Source: Eubacteriales bacterium (GTDB lineage: Bacteria; Bacillota; Clostridia; Oscillospirales; Oscillospiraceae). Taken from it: 64,000 bases of DNA. The stretch lies in NCBI GenBank assembly GCA_030529725.1, contig JAUMWI010000001.1, forward strand, positions 28,367 through 92,366, in the 5' to 3' direction. Under the pieces are notes generated by a model. It was not told the DNA's origin. It made no database searches and worked only from the letters and a program-made list of their open reading frames with translations. The position numbers and the translations under genes were made by a program. The stretch's first letter is position 1. Every line of letters starts with the position of its first letter. Shown in pieces: positions 17,721 through 25,689 of this stretch.

Positions 17721-19085
17721 ATGAAGGCAAAAAGCGTGTTTTTTTGCACAGAGTGCGGAAATGAAACAGCAAAATGGGCAGGCCGCTGTCCGAGCTGCGG
17801 TGCCTGGAACACCATCGTTGAGCAGATGGCAGCCAAAGATGCTGTCAAGGGAAAGTCCCGTACAGGCACCTTGCACCAAGTCAAAGCGCATCCGATCAAC
17901 GATTTGGATGCCGCGCAGGAGCTGCGCTTTGCCACAGGCATGGGGGAACTGGACCGCGTGCTGGGCGGCGGTGCAGTCAAGGGATCGCTGGTGCTCATCG
18001 GCGGCGCGCCGGGCATCGGAAAATCCACGCTGATGCTGCAGATCTGCGGTCAACTGAGCAGGTCCTCGAAAATACTATATGTATCCGGAGAGGAATCTCC
18101 GCGTCAGCTGAAGATGCGTGCCGAACGACTGTCGGTCAGCAGTGAGAATCTCTTTGTGCTTGCCGAAACCTGCCTTGGTGATATTCTTGCTTCGGTCGAT
18201 GAGGAAAAGCCGGATGTTCTGATCGTGGATTCCATTCAGACGCTTTACCATGAGACGCTGGAATCCCCGGCCGGCAGTGTTGCACAGGTCAAGGACTGCA
18301 CAATGGAACTGATGCAGCTTGCAAAAGGGCAGGGGATCACTGTATTTGTGATCGGTCATGTGAACAAAGAGGGCGCGATCGCCGGTCCGAAGGTGCTTGA
18401 GCACATGGTGGACTGCGTGCTGTATTTTGAGGGCGAGTCGCACATGAGCTACCGCATCCTGCGCGCCGCGAAAAACCGTTTCGGCGCCACAAATGAGATC
18501 GGCGTATTTGAAATGCGGAGTGAGGGACTGGTTGAAGTTCCGAATCCCTCGGAAATGCTGCTTTCCGGTCGTCCGGAACATGCTCCCGGCACCTGTGTGA
18601 CCTGTGTGATGGAGGGTGTCCGTCCGGTTCTTGCTGAAATTCAGGCGCTTTTGGCTCCGGCAGCACAGAATGTGCCGCGCCGGACGAGCAACGGCTTTGA
18701 TTATAACCGCGCCGCAATGCTGATGGCAGTGCTTGAGAAGCGCGGCGCACTCAAAGTATCTTCGTGTGACGCATTCATTAACGTGATCGGCGGTCTGACA
18801 CTCGATGAGCCGGCGGCAGATCTTGCGGCAACGATGGCGCTCGCTTCAAGCTATCTGGACAAGCCCGTCGGCAACCATGTTGCCGCAATCGGCGAAGTCG
18901 GACTGACGGGCGAGCTGCGAAATGTCAGCCATCTGGAGGAACGATTGCGCGAGGTACAGCGTCTCGGGTTTGAGGAATGTATCATTCCCAGACAGCAGTC
19001 CGGCCGTCTTGAAAAGCTTGACGGTCTGAAGGTGACAGAGGTTCGGAACATCGGCGAGGCACTTCGTGCCATTGTACACTCCTAA
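17721..19085 (+). CDS. radA: DNA repair protein RadA
   Basis: RadA is a RecA-like ATPase (helicase at recombination intermediates). The 454-aa protein has an N-terminal zinc finger (FCTECGNETAKWAGRCPSCGAW), Walker A GGAPGIGKST (about residues 92-101), the RadA-specific KNRFG motif (AAKNRFGATNEIG) and a C-terminal Lon protease-like domain (YNRAAMLMAVLEKRG..., AAIGEVGLTGELR). Length matches the family. Its 3' end is overlapped for about 100 nt by a small minus-strand gene, and no terminator is visible after it. Confidence 0.96.
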   Translation: MKAKSVFFCTECGNETAKWAGRCPSCGAWNTIVEQMAAKDAVKGKSRTGTLHQVKAHPINDLDAAQELRFATGMGELDRVLGGGAVKGSLVLIGGAPGIGKSTLMLQICGQLSRSSKILYVSGEESPRQLKMRAERLSVSSENLFVLAETCLGDILASVDEEKPDVLIVDSIQTLYHETLESPAGSVAQVKDCTMELMQLAKGQGITVFVIGHVNKEGAIAGPKVLEHMVDCVLYFEGESHMSYRILRAAKNRFGATNEIGVFEMRSEGLVEVPNPSEMLLSGRPEHAPGTCVTCVMEGVRPVLAEIQALLAPAAQNVPRRTSNGFDYNRAAMLMAVLEKRGALKVSSCDAFINVIGGLTLDEPAADLAATMALASSYLDKPVGNHVAAIGEVGLTGELRNVSHLEERLREVQRLGFEECIIPRQQSGRLEKLDGLKVTEVRNIGEALRAIVHS

Positions 19086-19221
19086 TCGCTCCTGTCCGCG
19101 GGACATAATAGATACAGCTGTGATCGCGGCAGGAGGGAAGCCCCTCGTATGTCGAAAACTTATAATGGCAATTTCCGTCGTTCTGAAAGATACAATTTGC
19201 GCGGCAAGCGATCTCGCTCAT
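18982..19221 (-). CDS. Small cysteine-rich protein, overlapping the radA 3' end
   Basis: From ATG 19221 the first 42 residues form a compact Cys-rich unit (C6, C10, C18, C31, C36; pattern ACRANCIFQNDGNC...SC...CIYY). This resembles the small Cys-rich proteins common in Clostridia that databases often name, without basis, hydroxymyristoyl-ACP dehydratase. After YYVPR, where related proteins as I recall them stop, the frame runs on for 37 residues antisense to radA before its stop at 18982. AAGGA lies 10 nt upstream. The function is unknown; metal binding is plausible. Either it is a real convergent overlap or the original stop was lost. Confidence 0.6.
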   Translation of the reverse strand: MSEIACRANCIFQNDGNCHYKFSTYEGLPSCRDHSCIYYVPRTGAIRSVQWHEVPRRCSEPLSPSDRQAFQDGRTAVWE

Positions 19222-19240
19222 AGGATCACATCCTTTTTCG

Positions 19241-19270
19241 ATAGTTTGGACAGAAAAACTGAGAATATGA
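19241..19270 (-). promoter_or_regulatory. Possible SigE-like promoter of the small Cys-rich gene
   Basis: On the minus strand TCATATT (19270-19264), a 15-nt spacer and CAAACTAT (19248-19241) resemble the SigE pattern (-35 ATATT, -10 CATACAAT) and lie about 20 nt upstream of the start codon. The rest of 19271-19427 holds only a 6-bp hairpin (AGCCTT..AAGGCT near 19366-19386) and a repeated ACCTTCAAC; I see no other gene there. Confidence 0.3.
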
Positions 19271-19427
19271 CAGATCGGTTTCGAGTACAGCCAAATTATC
19301 GTATGAAAACCGTTTGCAAAACACTTTTCCGCTGCAAAACGATGCCCCCGGGATAAAACCTTCAACGGTTGATAGCCTTCGGTGCATCAAGGCTGCAAGG
19401 GAGGTACCTTCAACAAACATACGCATG

Positions 19428-19455
19428 ATTGAACAAAATAAAAATTTTGTTCAAT
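19428..19455. repeat. 28-bp perfect palindrome with 11-6-11 layout, dif-like candidate site
   Basis: The left half ATTGAACAAAAT (19428-19439) and right half ATTTTGTTCAAT (19444-19455) are exact inverted copies. Read as 11-6-11 bp, the right arm TTTTGTTCAAT agrees with the XerD arm of E. coli dif (TTATGTTAAAT) at 9 of 11 positions, and total length equals that of a dif site. No T tract follows, so it is a poor terminator. The same 12-bp arm recurs at 20707-20718. It stands 230 bp upstream of a Xer-like recombinase gene. Confidence 0.5.
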
Positions 19456-19628
19456 AGAGGGGACAGGCTTTTGCGGCGAGGGGGTCAAAAGAGTGCTTTT
19501 TCTCCCGTTGACGCCTTTTGAGTTTTTGCGTTCTCTTTGCGTTTTCCTGCGTTAATTTCAGTTCTTTCAGTTCTAATGGATTGCGGCAAAGCCATTCTTT
19601 TAATCTGTACTGTTTTTATTATCTTTTC

Positions 19629-19657
19629 TTGGTAATGTACCATACTGTTTCTATCAT
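19629..19657 (+). promoter_or_regulatory. Promoter of the Xer-like recombinase gene
   Basis: TTGGTA (19629-19634), 17-nt spacer and TATCAT (19652-19657), about 29 nt before the start codon. The stretch between the palindrome and this promoter (19456-19628) is T rich and holds nothing else that I recognise. Confidence 0.55.
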
Positions 19658-19685
19658 ATATTTTTCTGATTGGAGCCTTTAACAA

Positions 19686-20711
19686 ATGTTGGACTACATT
19701 ACAGAATCTCCTGTGATCCTGCGAGATTTCCTTTCTTATCATGAAACGATTAAGTCGCACTCCAAACGAACGGTTGACGAATATTTTCTGGATCTGCGCA
19801 ATTTCTTCCGCTATCTGAAGCAAACGAGGGATCCTTCGCTGCGAAATCTTGCACTGAACGAAATATCCATTATGGATGTAGATCTCGACTTTGTTAAAAA
19901 TGTAACACTCACAGATGTTTATGGTTATATGTCCTATCTGAGTCGTGACCGCGTATTGCATCAAAACAGTGACATTTCCGGCTATGGACTCAATGCAGCT
20001 TCCAGAGCCAGAAAACTATCGACAATTCGTTCGTTTTACGGGTATTTGTGCAACAAGGCGCATCTGATGGATGTCAATCCTGTCAAGGATCTGGATATGC
20101 CAAAACTGAAAAAAACGCTGCCGAAATACCTTACTCTGGACGAAAGTATGCAGCTTTTGGACGCAGTGGACGGTCAGAATCGGGAACGCGACTATTGCAT
20201 TCTGACATTTTTCTTAAATTGCGGACTGCGAATTTCCGAGCTGTGCGGTTTGAATTTGCAGGATATTCAGGATGATGCCCTGCGCGTTTTGGGAAAAGGC
20301 AACAAAGTTCGTATCGTTTATCTCAATGATGCCTGCAAAAATGCGCTCAATGCATACTTAAATGTCCGCAGGCCGATCGCCGGTCGGGACAAGGATGCAC
20401 TGTTTTTATCGTCACGGAATGAGCGGATCAGCCGATCGACGGTGCACGCACTGGTGAAAAAGCATCTGGGTGCCGCCGGACTTGACACGGCACAGTACTC
20501 CACGCACAAGCTTCGTCACACTGCGGCAACGCTGATGCTGCAAAACGGCGTGGACGTCAAGGCGGTTCAGGAAGTGCTTGGCCACGAGCATCTGAATACG
20601 ACCGAGATTTACACGCATATTGACAACGAGGCGCTTCGCGTGGCGGCGCGTGCCAATCCCCTTTCCCACGTCAGACAGAAAAAAGCACTATCTGAACCGG
20701 AGGAACATTGA
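19686..20711 (+). CDS. Xer-like tyrosine recombinase
   Basis: The 341-aa protein has an N-terminal SAM-like core-binding domain (about residues 8-125) and a C-terminal catalytic domain with the full set of residues: R182 (CGLRISEL), K207 (LGKGNKVR), H274 and R277 (HKLRHTAA), H300 (LGHEHL) and nucleophile Y309 (EIYTHI). Length and layout match chromosomal XerC/XerD-type recombinases, somewhat longer than the usual 300 aa because of insertions in the N-terminal domain. GGAG lies 11 nt before ATG. A dif-like palindrome is upstream, and the stop codon lies inside a third copy of that palindrome's arm. It could equally be a stand-alone integrase-type enzyme. Confidence 0.85.
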   Translation: MLDYITESPVILRDFLSYHETIKSHSKRTVDEYFLDLRNFFRYLKQTRDPSLRNLALNEISIMDVDLDFVKNVTLTDVYGYMSYLSRDRVLHQNSDISGYGLNAASRARKLSTIRSFYGYLCNKAHLMDVNPVKDLDMPKLKKTLPKYLTLDESMQLLDAVDGQNRERDYCILTFFLNCGLRISELCGLNLQDIQDDALRVLGKGNKVRIVYLNDACKNALNAYLNVRRPIAGRDKDALFLSSRNERISRSTVHALVKKHLGAAGLDTAQYSTHKLRHTAATLMLQNGVDVKAVQEVLGHEHLNTTEIYTHIDNEALRVAARANPLSHVRQKKALSEPEEH

Positions 20712-20721
20712 ACAAAATTTT

Positions 20722-20750
20722 GAGGAGAGCCGATATCGGCTCTCCTCTTT
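20722..20750. terminator. Bidirectional terminator, 26-bp palindrome
   Basis: GAGGAGAGCCGAT / ATCGGCTCTCCTC (20722-20747) is perfectly self-complementary. T-rich sequence follows on both strands (TTTGCTGTTTTT right; the CAAAATTTTG block left), so it serves the recombinase gene and the convergent amidase-like gene. Confidence 0.85.
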
Positions 20751-20757
20751 GCTGTTT

Positions 20758-21261
20758 TTATAGCGTATAAGCACCCAGAATGTGCAAAAATCGCGCGGAA
20801 ACGTAGGAATATGTGTTCAGTGGTCGATCATCAGCATCCTCTGAGTGTGCAGCGAGCAGAATTTCCGAAGCTCCGCCCTTACCTGTCGCTACAACGACCG
20901 GAGAGTGCTGAAAGGAAACGCCGTCAAAGGACAGCTGCACGATATCACCCGGCTCCAGCTCCCCAATTCCTCGTTCCTCGGCAATTGGACCGATCGAGTG
21001 CTCCGTTCGCATTAAAAACTGGTATAAATAGGACACTCCGGTCCACGCCGGAGCTTTGCGGTTAGCATCATAATAATACCAACCGAATGTCGGTGTATTA
21101 TTCATGATGCCGCAGCCTGCGTAAATACACTGCGACGCGAAATTTGTGCAGTCGCCGCCGATCACCTCGTAGTCGTAGTAGGTAGGATTCCTCCCATACG
21201 CCCAGCGATGCGCGTAAGCAACAACGGCATCACGGTTGTAAGGCAAAAGCCGGTAAGGCAT
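20758..21261 (-). CDS. Putative amidase-domain protein (Amidase_6-like)
   Basis: The 167-aa protein has the pattern of the Amidase_6/CHAP-like putative cysteine peptidase family: YNRDAVVAYAHRWAYGRNPTYY, then GGDCTNFASQCIYAGCG (likely nucleophile Cys in DCTNF), WYYYD.....W, and a later SPVVVATGK / LLAAHSEDAD with a candidate catalytic His. In related proteins the domain is attached to secretion or cell-wall modules; here no signal peptide is evident. ATG 21261 has GAGGGGTG 7 nt upstream. Substrate unknown. Confidence 0.78.
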   Translation of the reverse strand: MPYRLLPYNRDAVVAYAHRWAYGRNPTYYDYEVIGGDCTNFASQCIYAGCGIMNNTPTFGWYYYDANRKAPAWTGVSYLYQFLMRTEHSIGPIAEERGIGELEPGDIVQLSFDGVSFQHSPVVVATGKGGASEILLAAHSEDADDRPLNTYSYVSARFLHILGAYTL

Positions 21262-21307
21262 AAAAAAGCACCCCTCAAACATGATATGTCTGAGAGGTGC
21301 AGATATG

Positions 21308-23230
21308 TCAGCGCATCGCGCGAAGTGAGTTTAAAATTGCAAGCATGCAAACACCAACGTCAGCAAAGACAGCCGCCCAAAGCTGCACGAAGCCAAAGCC
21401 TGAGAGCAGCAAGATGATTCCCTTTACAGCTATTGAAAAAACAATGTTTTGCTTGGCAATTCGCATCGTTTTGCGCGAGATCTGAATTGCCTTGGCAATT
21501 TTGCTCGGCTCATCGCTCATAATGACGATATCGGCAGCTTCCATTGCGGCATCCGTACCGAGACCACCCATTGCGATGCCGATATCCGCTTCCGCCAGCA
21601 CCGGAGTATCGTTGATCCCGTCACCGGTGTAAAGCAGAACCCCTTTCGTAGACTTATCACGCATCAGCTCTTCGACTTTGGACAATTTATCCTCGGGAAG
21701 CAGCGAGGAAAACACCTCGCGTATCCCCAGTTCTCTGCCAACAGCCTCAGCCACTGCTGCGCGGTCACCGGTGAGCATGACGGTGCGTTCAACCCCTAAA
21801 TTGTGCAGCGCAGAGAGCGCCTGCTTTGCATCCTCTTTCGGAAGATCCGATAGCAGAATGGTACCGCACAACTGCCCTTGGTACGCAACACAGACAGCGG
21901 TGGCTGCGTGCGCTGCGGAGATCCTGCACGGAACTCCGGATTCGACCAGATAGTCCGGCTTCCCGACGATCAGTTCCTTTCCGTCCAGAAGTGCCTTGAC
22001 GCCGCGGCCGGGAATCTCGTGTACATCGGAAAGCCTTCCTCTGTCGATCTCGCCGGAACAGGCTTTGCAAATCGAGGCGGCCAGAGGATGATTTGACTGC
22101 GATTCGCCATAGGCTGCAAGCTCTAAAACGCTTTCCCGGCTGTACCCTTCCTCTGCAACGATCTCACTGACGGAAAATTCACCTTTCGTCAGCGTACCGG
22201 TTTTATCAAAGGCTGCAATCTCAGCTCTCGTCAAAGCTTCCAGGTAATTGCTTCCCTTAATGAGAATACCATTGTGTGAGGCGCATCCAATACCGGAGAA
22301 AAATGTGAGCGGAATCGAAATGACCAGCGCACAGGGGCAGGAAATGACCAGAAAGTTCAGCGCGCGGTTGAGGAAGACTGAGAAGGTCCCAATCCCCAAC
22401 AGCGGCGGAAGAACGGCAAGAAACACAGCAAGAACGACGACCACCGGCGTATAGATGCGTGCAAAGCGCGTGATAAACTTTTCCGGCTCCGCCTTGTTCT
22501 CTTCAGCGTGTTCAACAAGTGCAAGTATTTTACTGGCGCTGTCCTCTCCAAACGGTGTTGTCACGCGCAGAAGCAGTGTACCGCCAAGGTTCACGCAGCC
22601 GGACTTTACCAAGTCTCCGATGCTGACCTCCTGCGGCAGCGATTCCCCTGTCAGTGCAGAAGTATTGAGCGAAGAACTGCCATTTTCCACAACGCCGTCC
22701 AGCGGAATCCGTTCACCGACATGAACTTCGATCCGATCCCCGATGTTTACCTCAGAGGCATTGACTTCCCGTATCTTGCCGTCTTCATAGAGATTGGCGG
22801 TATCAGGACGAATGTCCATCAATGCACGAATGGCATCGCGTGAGGAATCGACCGCTTTGTCCTGCAGAAATTCACCAAGCTGGTAAAGAATCATTACCGC
22901 TGCTGCTTCCCCATACTCGCCTATTCCGATTGCGCCGATTGTGGCAAGTGCCATGAGAAAGGTTTCATCAAACAGCTCTCCGTGAACGATGTTTTCAACA
23001 GCTTCTTTCAGAACGCTCCAACCAACGCAAAGATAAGCGACAAGGAAAAAAGAGACGCTCAATACAGAGCCTCTGCTGAGAAAACCCAAAAGAAACATAA
23101 GAGCCGAAGCGGCGATCCCAATAAGGCGGAGAAGGCTGTTTTCCTCTTCCCCGCCGTGCTCGTGACCGTGTTCGTGTGTAGAGCAGCAGCTACAGCCGCC
23201 TTCCTGTTTGTGAATATGTTCGTGAGACAA
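21308..23230 (-). CDS. Heavy-metal P-type ATPase (Zn/Cd/Pb efflux, CadA/ZntA type)
   Basis: The 640-aa P1B ATPase has a His/Cys-rich N-terminus (HEHIHKQ..CSCCSTHEHGHEHGG) in place of a folded HMA domain, eight expected membrane helices, the actuator TGES (about 194-197), the ion-binding CPC (298-300) and phosphorylation site DKTGTLT (Asp342), then HP (SNHPLA) and GDGINDTPVLAEADIGIAMG. The CPC and ArsR partner fit Zn/Cd/Pb export. The start is TTG 23230 with GGAGGGG 5 nt upstream, overlapping the end of the arsR-type gene, with which it is coupled. Confidence 0.93.
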   Translation of the reverse strand: MSHEHIHKQEGGCSCCSTHEHGHEHGGEEENSLLRLIGIAASALMFLLGFLSRGSVLSVSFFLVAYLCVGWSVLKEAVENIVHGELFDETFLMALATIGAIGIGEYGEAAAVMILYQLGEFLQDKAVDSSRDAIRALMDIRPDTANLYEDGKIREVNASEVNIGDRIEVHVGERIPLDGVVENGSSSLNTSALTGESLPQEVSIGDLVKSGCVNLGGTLLLRVTTPFGEDSASKILALVEHAEENKAEPEKFITRFARIYTPVVVVLAVFLAVLPPLLGIGTFSVFLNRALNFLVISCPCALVISIPLTFFSGIGCASHNGILIKGSNYLEALTRAEIAAFDKTGTLTKGEFSVSEIVAEEGYSRESVLELAAYGESQSNHPLAASICKACSGEIDRGRLSDVHEIPGRGVKALLDGKELIVGKPDYLVESGVPCRISAAHAATAVCVAYQGQLCGTILLSDLPKEDAKQALSALHNLGVERTVMLTGDRAAVAEAVGRELGIREVFSSLLPEDKLSKVEELMRDKSTKGVLLYTGDGINDTPVLAEADIGIAMGGLGTDAAMEAADIVIMSDEPSKIAKAIQISRKTMRIAKQNIVFSIAVKGIILLLSGFGFVQLWAAVFADVGVCMLAILNSLRAMR

Positions 23231-23232
23231 AG

Positions 23233-23604
23233 TTACCCCTCCATTTCTTCCATTACATGCTCGAACGCCTTGGCAAAAATATCGCCGATATGAGAGTCGT
23301 CAAGCGAATAGTAGACGATCTTTCCCTGTTTTCGACTCTTGGCAAGACGGGACGATTTTAAGATTCGCAGTTGGTGCGAAATGGCAGACTGCGTCATATT
23401 CAGCAAAGCCGCAAGATCGCACACACACATTTCTTCGATATTCAGCGCACAGATGATGCGCGCACGGGTCGAGTCACCGAACACCTTAAATAACTCCGAA
23501 ACCTCGTAAATCGGATCCTCATTCGGCATCTTATTTCGGACACGTTCCAGCACATCTTCATGGATAACGCTGTTTTCTGACTCTGGTATCTCAAAAGCTT
23601 CCAT
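23233..23604 (-). CDS. ArsR/SmtB-family metal-sensing repressor (CadC/CzrA-like)
   Basis: The 123-aa protein has a winged helix (LAALLNMTQSAISHQLRILKSS) and two recognised metal sites. One is C60-V-C62 in the ELCVC-like alpha3 position as in CadC. The other is an intact alpha5 site D103-x-H105-x10-H116-x2-E119 as in SmtB/CzrA. The N-terminal cysteines of CadC are absent, so zinc sensing through alpha5 is the best guess. ATG 23604 has AGGAGG 6 nt upstream. It stands immediately before the efflux ATPase and an operator lies at its own promoter. Confidence 0.93.
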   Translation of the reverse strand: MEAFEIPESENSVIHEDVLERVRNKMPNEDPIYEVSELFKVFGDSTRARIICALNIEEMCVCDLAALLNMTQSAISHQLRILKSSRLAKSRKQGKIVYYSLDDSHIGDIFAKAFEHVMEEMEG

Positions 23605-23630
23605 ACGAAACCTCCTGACAGTCAAACGAT

Positions 23631-23644
23631 TGAACGGTTGTTCA
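23631..23644. promoter_or_regulatory. ArsR/SmtB-type operator
   Basis: TGAAC-GGTT-GTTCA matches the core of the 12-2-12 operator of CadC/SmtB/CzrA proteins (TGAAC-N4-GTTCA). It is 27 nt upstream of the repressor's start codon, immediately downstream of the -10 box. Confidence 0.82.
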
Positions 23645-23653
23645 TATATTCAT

Positions 23654-23681
23654 ATTATATTGCTTGCGGTGAATTTGTCAA
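23654..23681 (-). promoter_or_regulatory. Promoter of the arsR-type/ATPase operon
   Basis: On the minus strand -35 TTGACA (23681-23676), a 16-nt spacer and -10 TATAAT (23659-23654). The operator follows at the expected start, so bound repressor would block transcription. Confidence 0.75.
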
Positions 23682-23743
23682 CAGCTTTTGGAAAAAATAA
23701 AGACAGTGACAGAAAAAATGGTGCTTCGATCCGGGGGAAAACA

Positions 23744-23772
23744 TTGACTTTACACAATATTTCGTATAAACT
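23744..23772 (+). promoter_or_regulatory. Promoter of the transketolase genes
   Basis: TTGACT (23744-23749), 17-nt spacer and TAAACT (23767-23772). The 5' leader would be about 30 nt with GGAGG before the start codon. Confidence 0.55.
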
Positions 23773-23809
23773 GAACGAGTTAATAACCAATTATGGTAGG
23801 AGGCATAGT

Positions 23810-24619
23810 ATGACTACGACAGAACTTTCCAAAGTTTGTCTGCAGGTGCGCCGCGATATCATCAATATGACGGCAAACGCCGGCAGCGGACATCCCGGCG
23901 GCTCCCTTTCCGCAGTGGAGCTGATGACCAGTGTATTTTTTAATCATATGCGTGTGGATCCGAGCAATCCCAAAAATCCGGATCGTGACCGCTTTGTTCT
24001 TTCTAAGGGCCACGCTGCCCCCTGCTACTATGCAGTGCTTGCGGCAAAGGGGTTTATCTCCCGTGACGAATACGCAAACTTCCGCCAGCTCCATAGTATT
24101 CTGCAAGGCCACCCCGATGCGAAGAAAATTCCCGGTGTGGACGCTTCTACCGGATCTTTGGGGCAGGGTGTTTCCATTGCAGTGGGTATGGCGCTTGGTG
24201 CAAAGCATCTCGGCAAGGACACGAAGGTTTACGCGCTTGCTGGCGATGGCGAGAGTCAGGAAGGCCAGATTTGGGAAGCCTATATGGCGGCTGCCCATTA
24301 TAAGCTGGACAATCTGACCGTCATGATTGATAACAACGGTCTTCAGATCGACGGCACAAATGATGAAGTGATGTCTCTGGGCGATCTGAGCGCCAAGCTG
24401 CGCGCATTCGGTTTTGAGGTCTTTGAGCTTGCTGACGGCCACGATCTGGACGCGATCGAAGCAGCGCTTTCCGCCCCTGTGGTCGGCAAGCCCAAGGCAA
24501 TTCTTGCGCATACTGTCAAGGGCAAGGGCGTATCCTTTATGGAAAATCAGGTCGGCTGGCACGGAAAGGCTCCTAACGAAGAGCAGCGTGCACAGGCACT
24601 TAAGGAATTGGAGGGTTGA
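23810..24619 (+). CDS. Transketolase, N-terminal (thiamine diphosphate) subunit
   Basis: The 269-aa protein equals the N-terminal third of a transketolase: AGSGHPGGSLSAVE, KGHAAPCYYAVL, the ThDP motif GDGESQEGQIWEA followed by DNNGLQIDG, and GWHGKAPNEEQ at the end. With its partner it moves two-carbon units in the non-oxidative pentose phosphate pathway. ATG 23810 has GGAGG 6 nt upstream; the open frame extends 60 codons further up but lacks a ribosome site and crosses the promoter. Split transketolases are common in Clostridia and archaea. Confidence 0.93.
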   Translation: MTTTELSKVCLQVRRDIINMTANAGSGHPGGSLSAVELMTSVFFNHMRVDPSNPKNPDRDRFVLSKGHAAPCYYAVLAAKGFISRDEYANFRQLHSILQGHPDAKKIPGVDASTGSLGQGVSIAVGMALGAKHLGKDTKVYALAGDGESQEGQIWEAYMAAAHYKLDNLTVMIDNNGLQIDGTNDEVMSLGDLSAKLRAFGFEVFELADGHDLDAIEAALSAPVVGKPKAILAHTVKGKGVSFMENQVGWHGKAPNEEQRAQALKELEG

Positions 24620-24622
24620 GTC

Positions 24623-25552
24623 ATGAGTGAAAAGAAAGCAACGCGTCAGGCTTATGGCGAAGCCTTGATCGAACTAGTTGAGAAGAATGATAAGGTTGTC
24701 GTCCTTGATGCCGACCTTGCCAATGCTACCCAAACCTGCAAGCTTGCCAAGGCGCATCCGGAGAAGTTCTACAACTGCGGGATTGCCGAGGGCAATATGA
24801 TGGATATTGGTGCCGGACTCTCTACCATGGGGCTTATTCCCTTCTGCTCCACGTTCGCCATGTTCGCGGCAGGCCGTGCCTATGAGCAGATCCGCAACTC
24901 CATCTGCTATCCGCATTTCAATGTTAAAATCTGTGCGACCCACGCAGGCGTCTCGGTCGGCGAGGACGGCGGCAGTCACCAGTGCATCGAGGATATTGCG
25001 CTCATGCGTGTGATTCCGGGTATGACCGTCATCTGCCCTGCCGATGCAAATGAAGCCAAGGCTGCCGTCAATGCGATCGCGGAGCTGGACGGCCCGGTCT
25101 ATATGCGCCTTGCGCGTCTTGCAACTCCTGTGTTTGAAGGCGATATGGTGAAACCCTTTACCATTGGAAAAGCGAATGTCCTGCGCGAAGGCAATGATGT
25201 CGCGCTGTTTGCTACCGGCTTGATGGTCAACGAAGCGCTGGAAGCAGCCAAGCTTTTGGAAGCCGACGGTATTGACGCCGCTGTGATCAATGTTCACACC
25301 ATTAAGCCAATTGATGCGGAATGCGTAACGAAATATGCCGAAAAATGCGGCAAGGTCGTCACCATCGAGGAACATAGCGTGATCGGCGGTCTCGGTGACG
25401 CGGTTGCCGATGTCCTCATGGGTAAGGTGAACTGCAAATTCAAGAAAATCGGCGTGAATGACCAGTTCGGTCAGTCCGGCAAGGCAGCTGATGTTCTGCG
25501 CGAGTACGGTCTCACCGCCGATCAGATCGCCGCGAAGGTCAGGGAAATCTAA
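24623..25552 (+). CDS. Transketolase, C-terminal (pyrimidine-binding) subunit
   Basis: This 309-aa protein has the transketolase middle domain (ATRQAYGEALIEL...DADLANATQT, the cofactor-binding glutamate region CGIAEGNMMDIGAGLS, TFAMFAAGRAYEQIR, THAGVSVGEDGGSHQ) and the C-terminal domain (NVHTIKPIDAE, EEHSVIGGLGDAV). It starts 3 nt after the N-terminal subunit's stop and forms the active enzyme with it. A terminator follows. Confidence 0.94.
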   Translation: MSEKKATRQAYGEALIELVEKNDKVVVLDADLANATQTCKLAKAHPEKFYNCGIAEGNMMDIGAGLSTMGLIPFCSTFAMFAAGRAYEQIRNSICYPHFNVKICATHAGVSVGEDGGSHQCIEDIALMRVIPGMTVICPADANEAKAAVNAIAELDGPVYMRLARLATPVFEGDMVKPFTIGKANVLREGNDVALFATGLMVNEALEAAKLLEADGIDAAVINVHTIKPIDAECVTKYAEKCGKVVTIEEHSVIGGLGDAVADVLMGKVNCKFKKIGVNDQFGQSGKAADVLREYGLTADQIAAKVREI

Positions 25553-25561
25553 AACCGAAAG

Positions 25562-25594
25562 GAGAGACAAAATTTTGTTTTTGTCTCTCTTTTC
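25562..25594 (+). terminator. Terminator after the transketolase genes
   Basis: AGAGACAAAA (25563-25572) pairs with TTTTGTCTCT (25579-25588), followed by CTTTTCT. Confidence 0.85.
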
Positions 25595-25608
25595 TCCCTT
25601 TTGCCGTC

Positions 25609-25636
25609 TTGAATTTTTTGATTTTCGTAATATAAT
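25609..25636 (+). promoter_or_regulatory. Promoter of the aldolase-phosphofructokinase unit
   Basis: TTGAAT (25609-25614), 16-nt spacer and TATAAT (25631-25636). The leader to fba is about 46 nt with AAAGGAG before ATG. Confidence 0.7.
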
Positions 25637-25689
25637 AAGCATATTCCAAACGTACCATTCGTTCTAAACATTTATAAAGGAGATTTACC

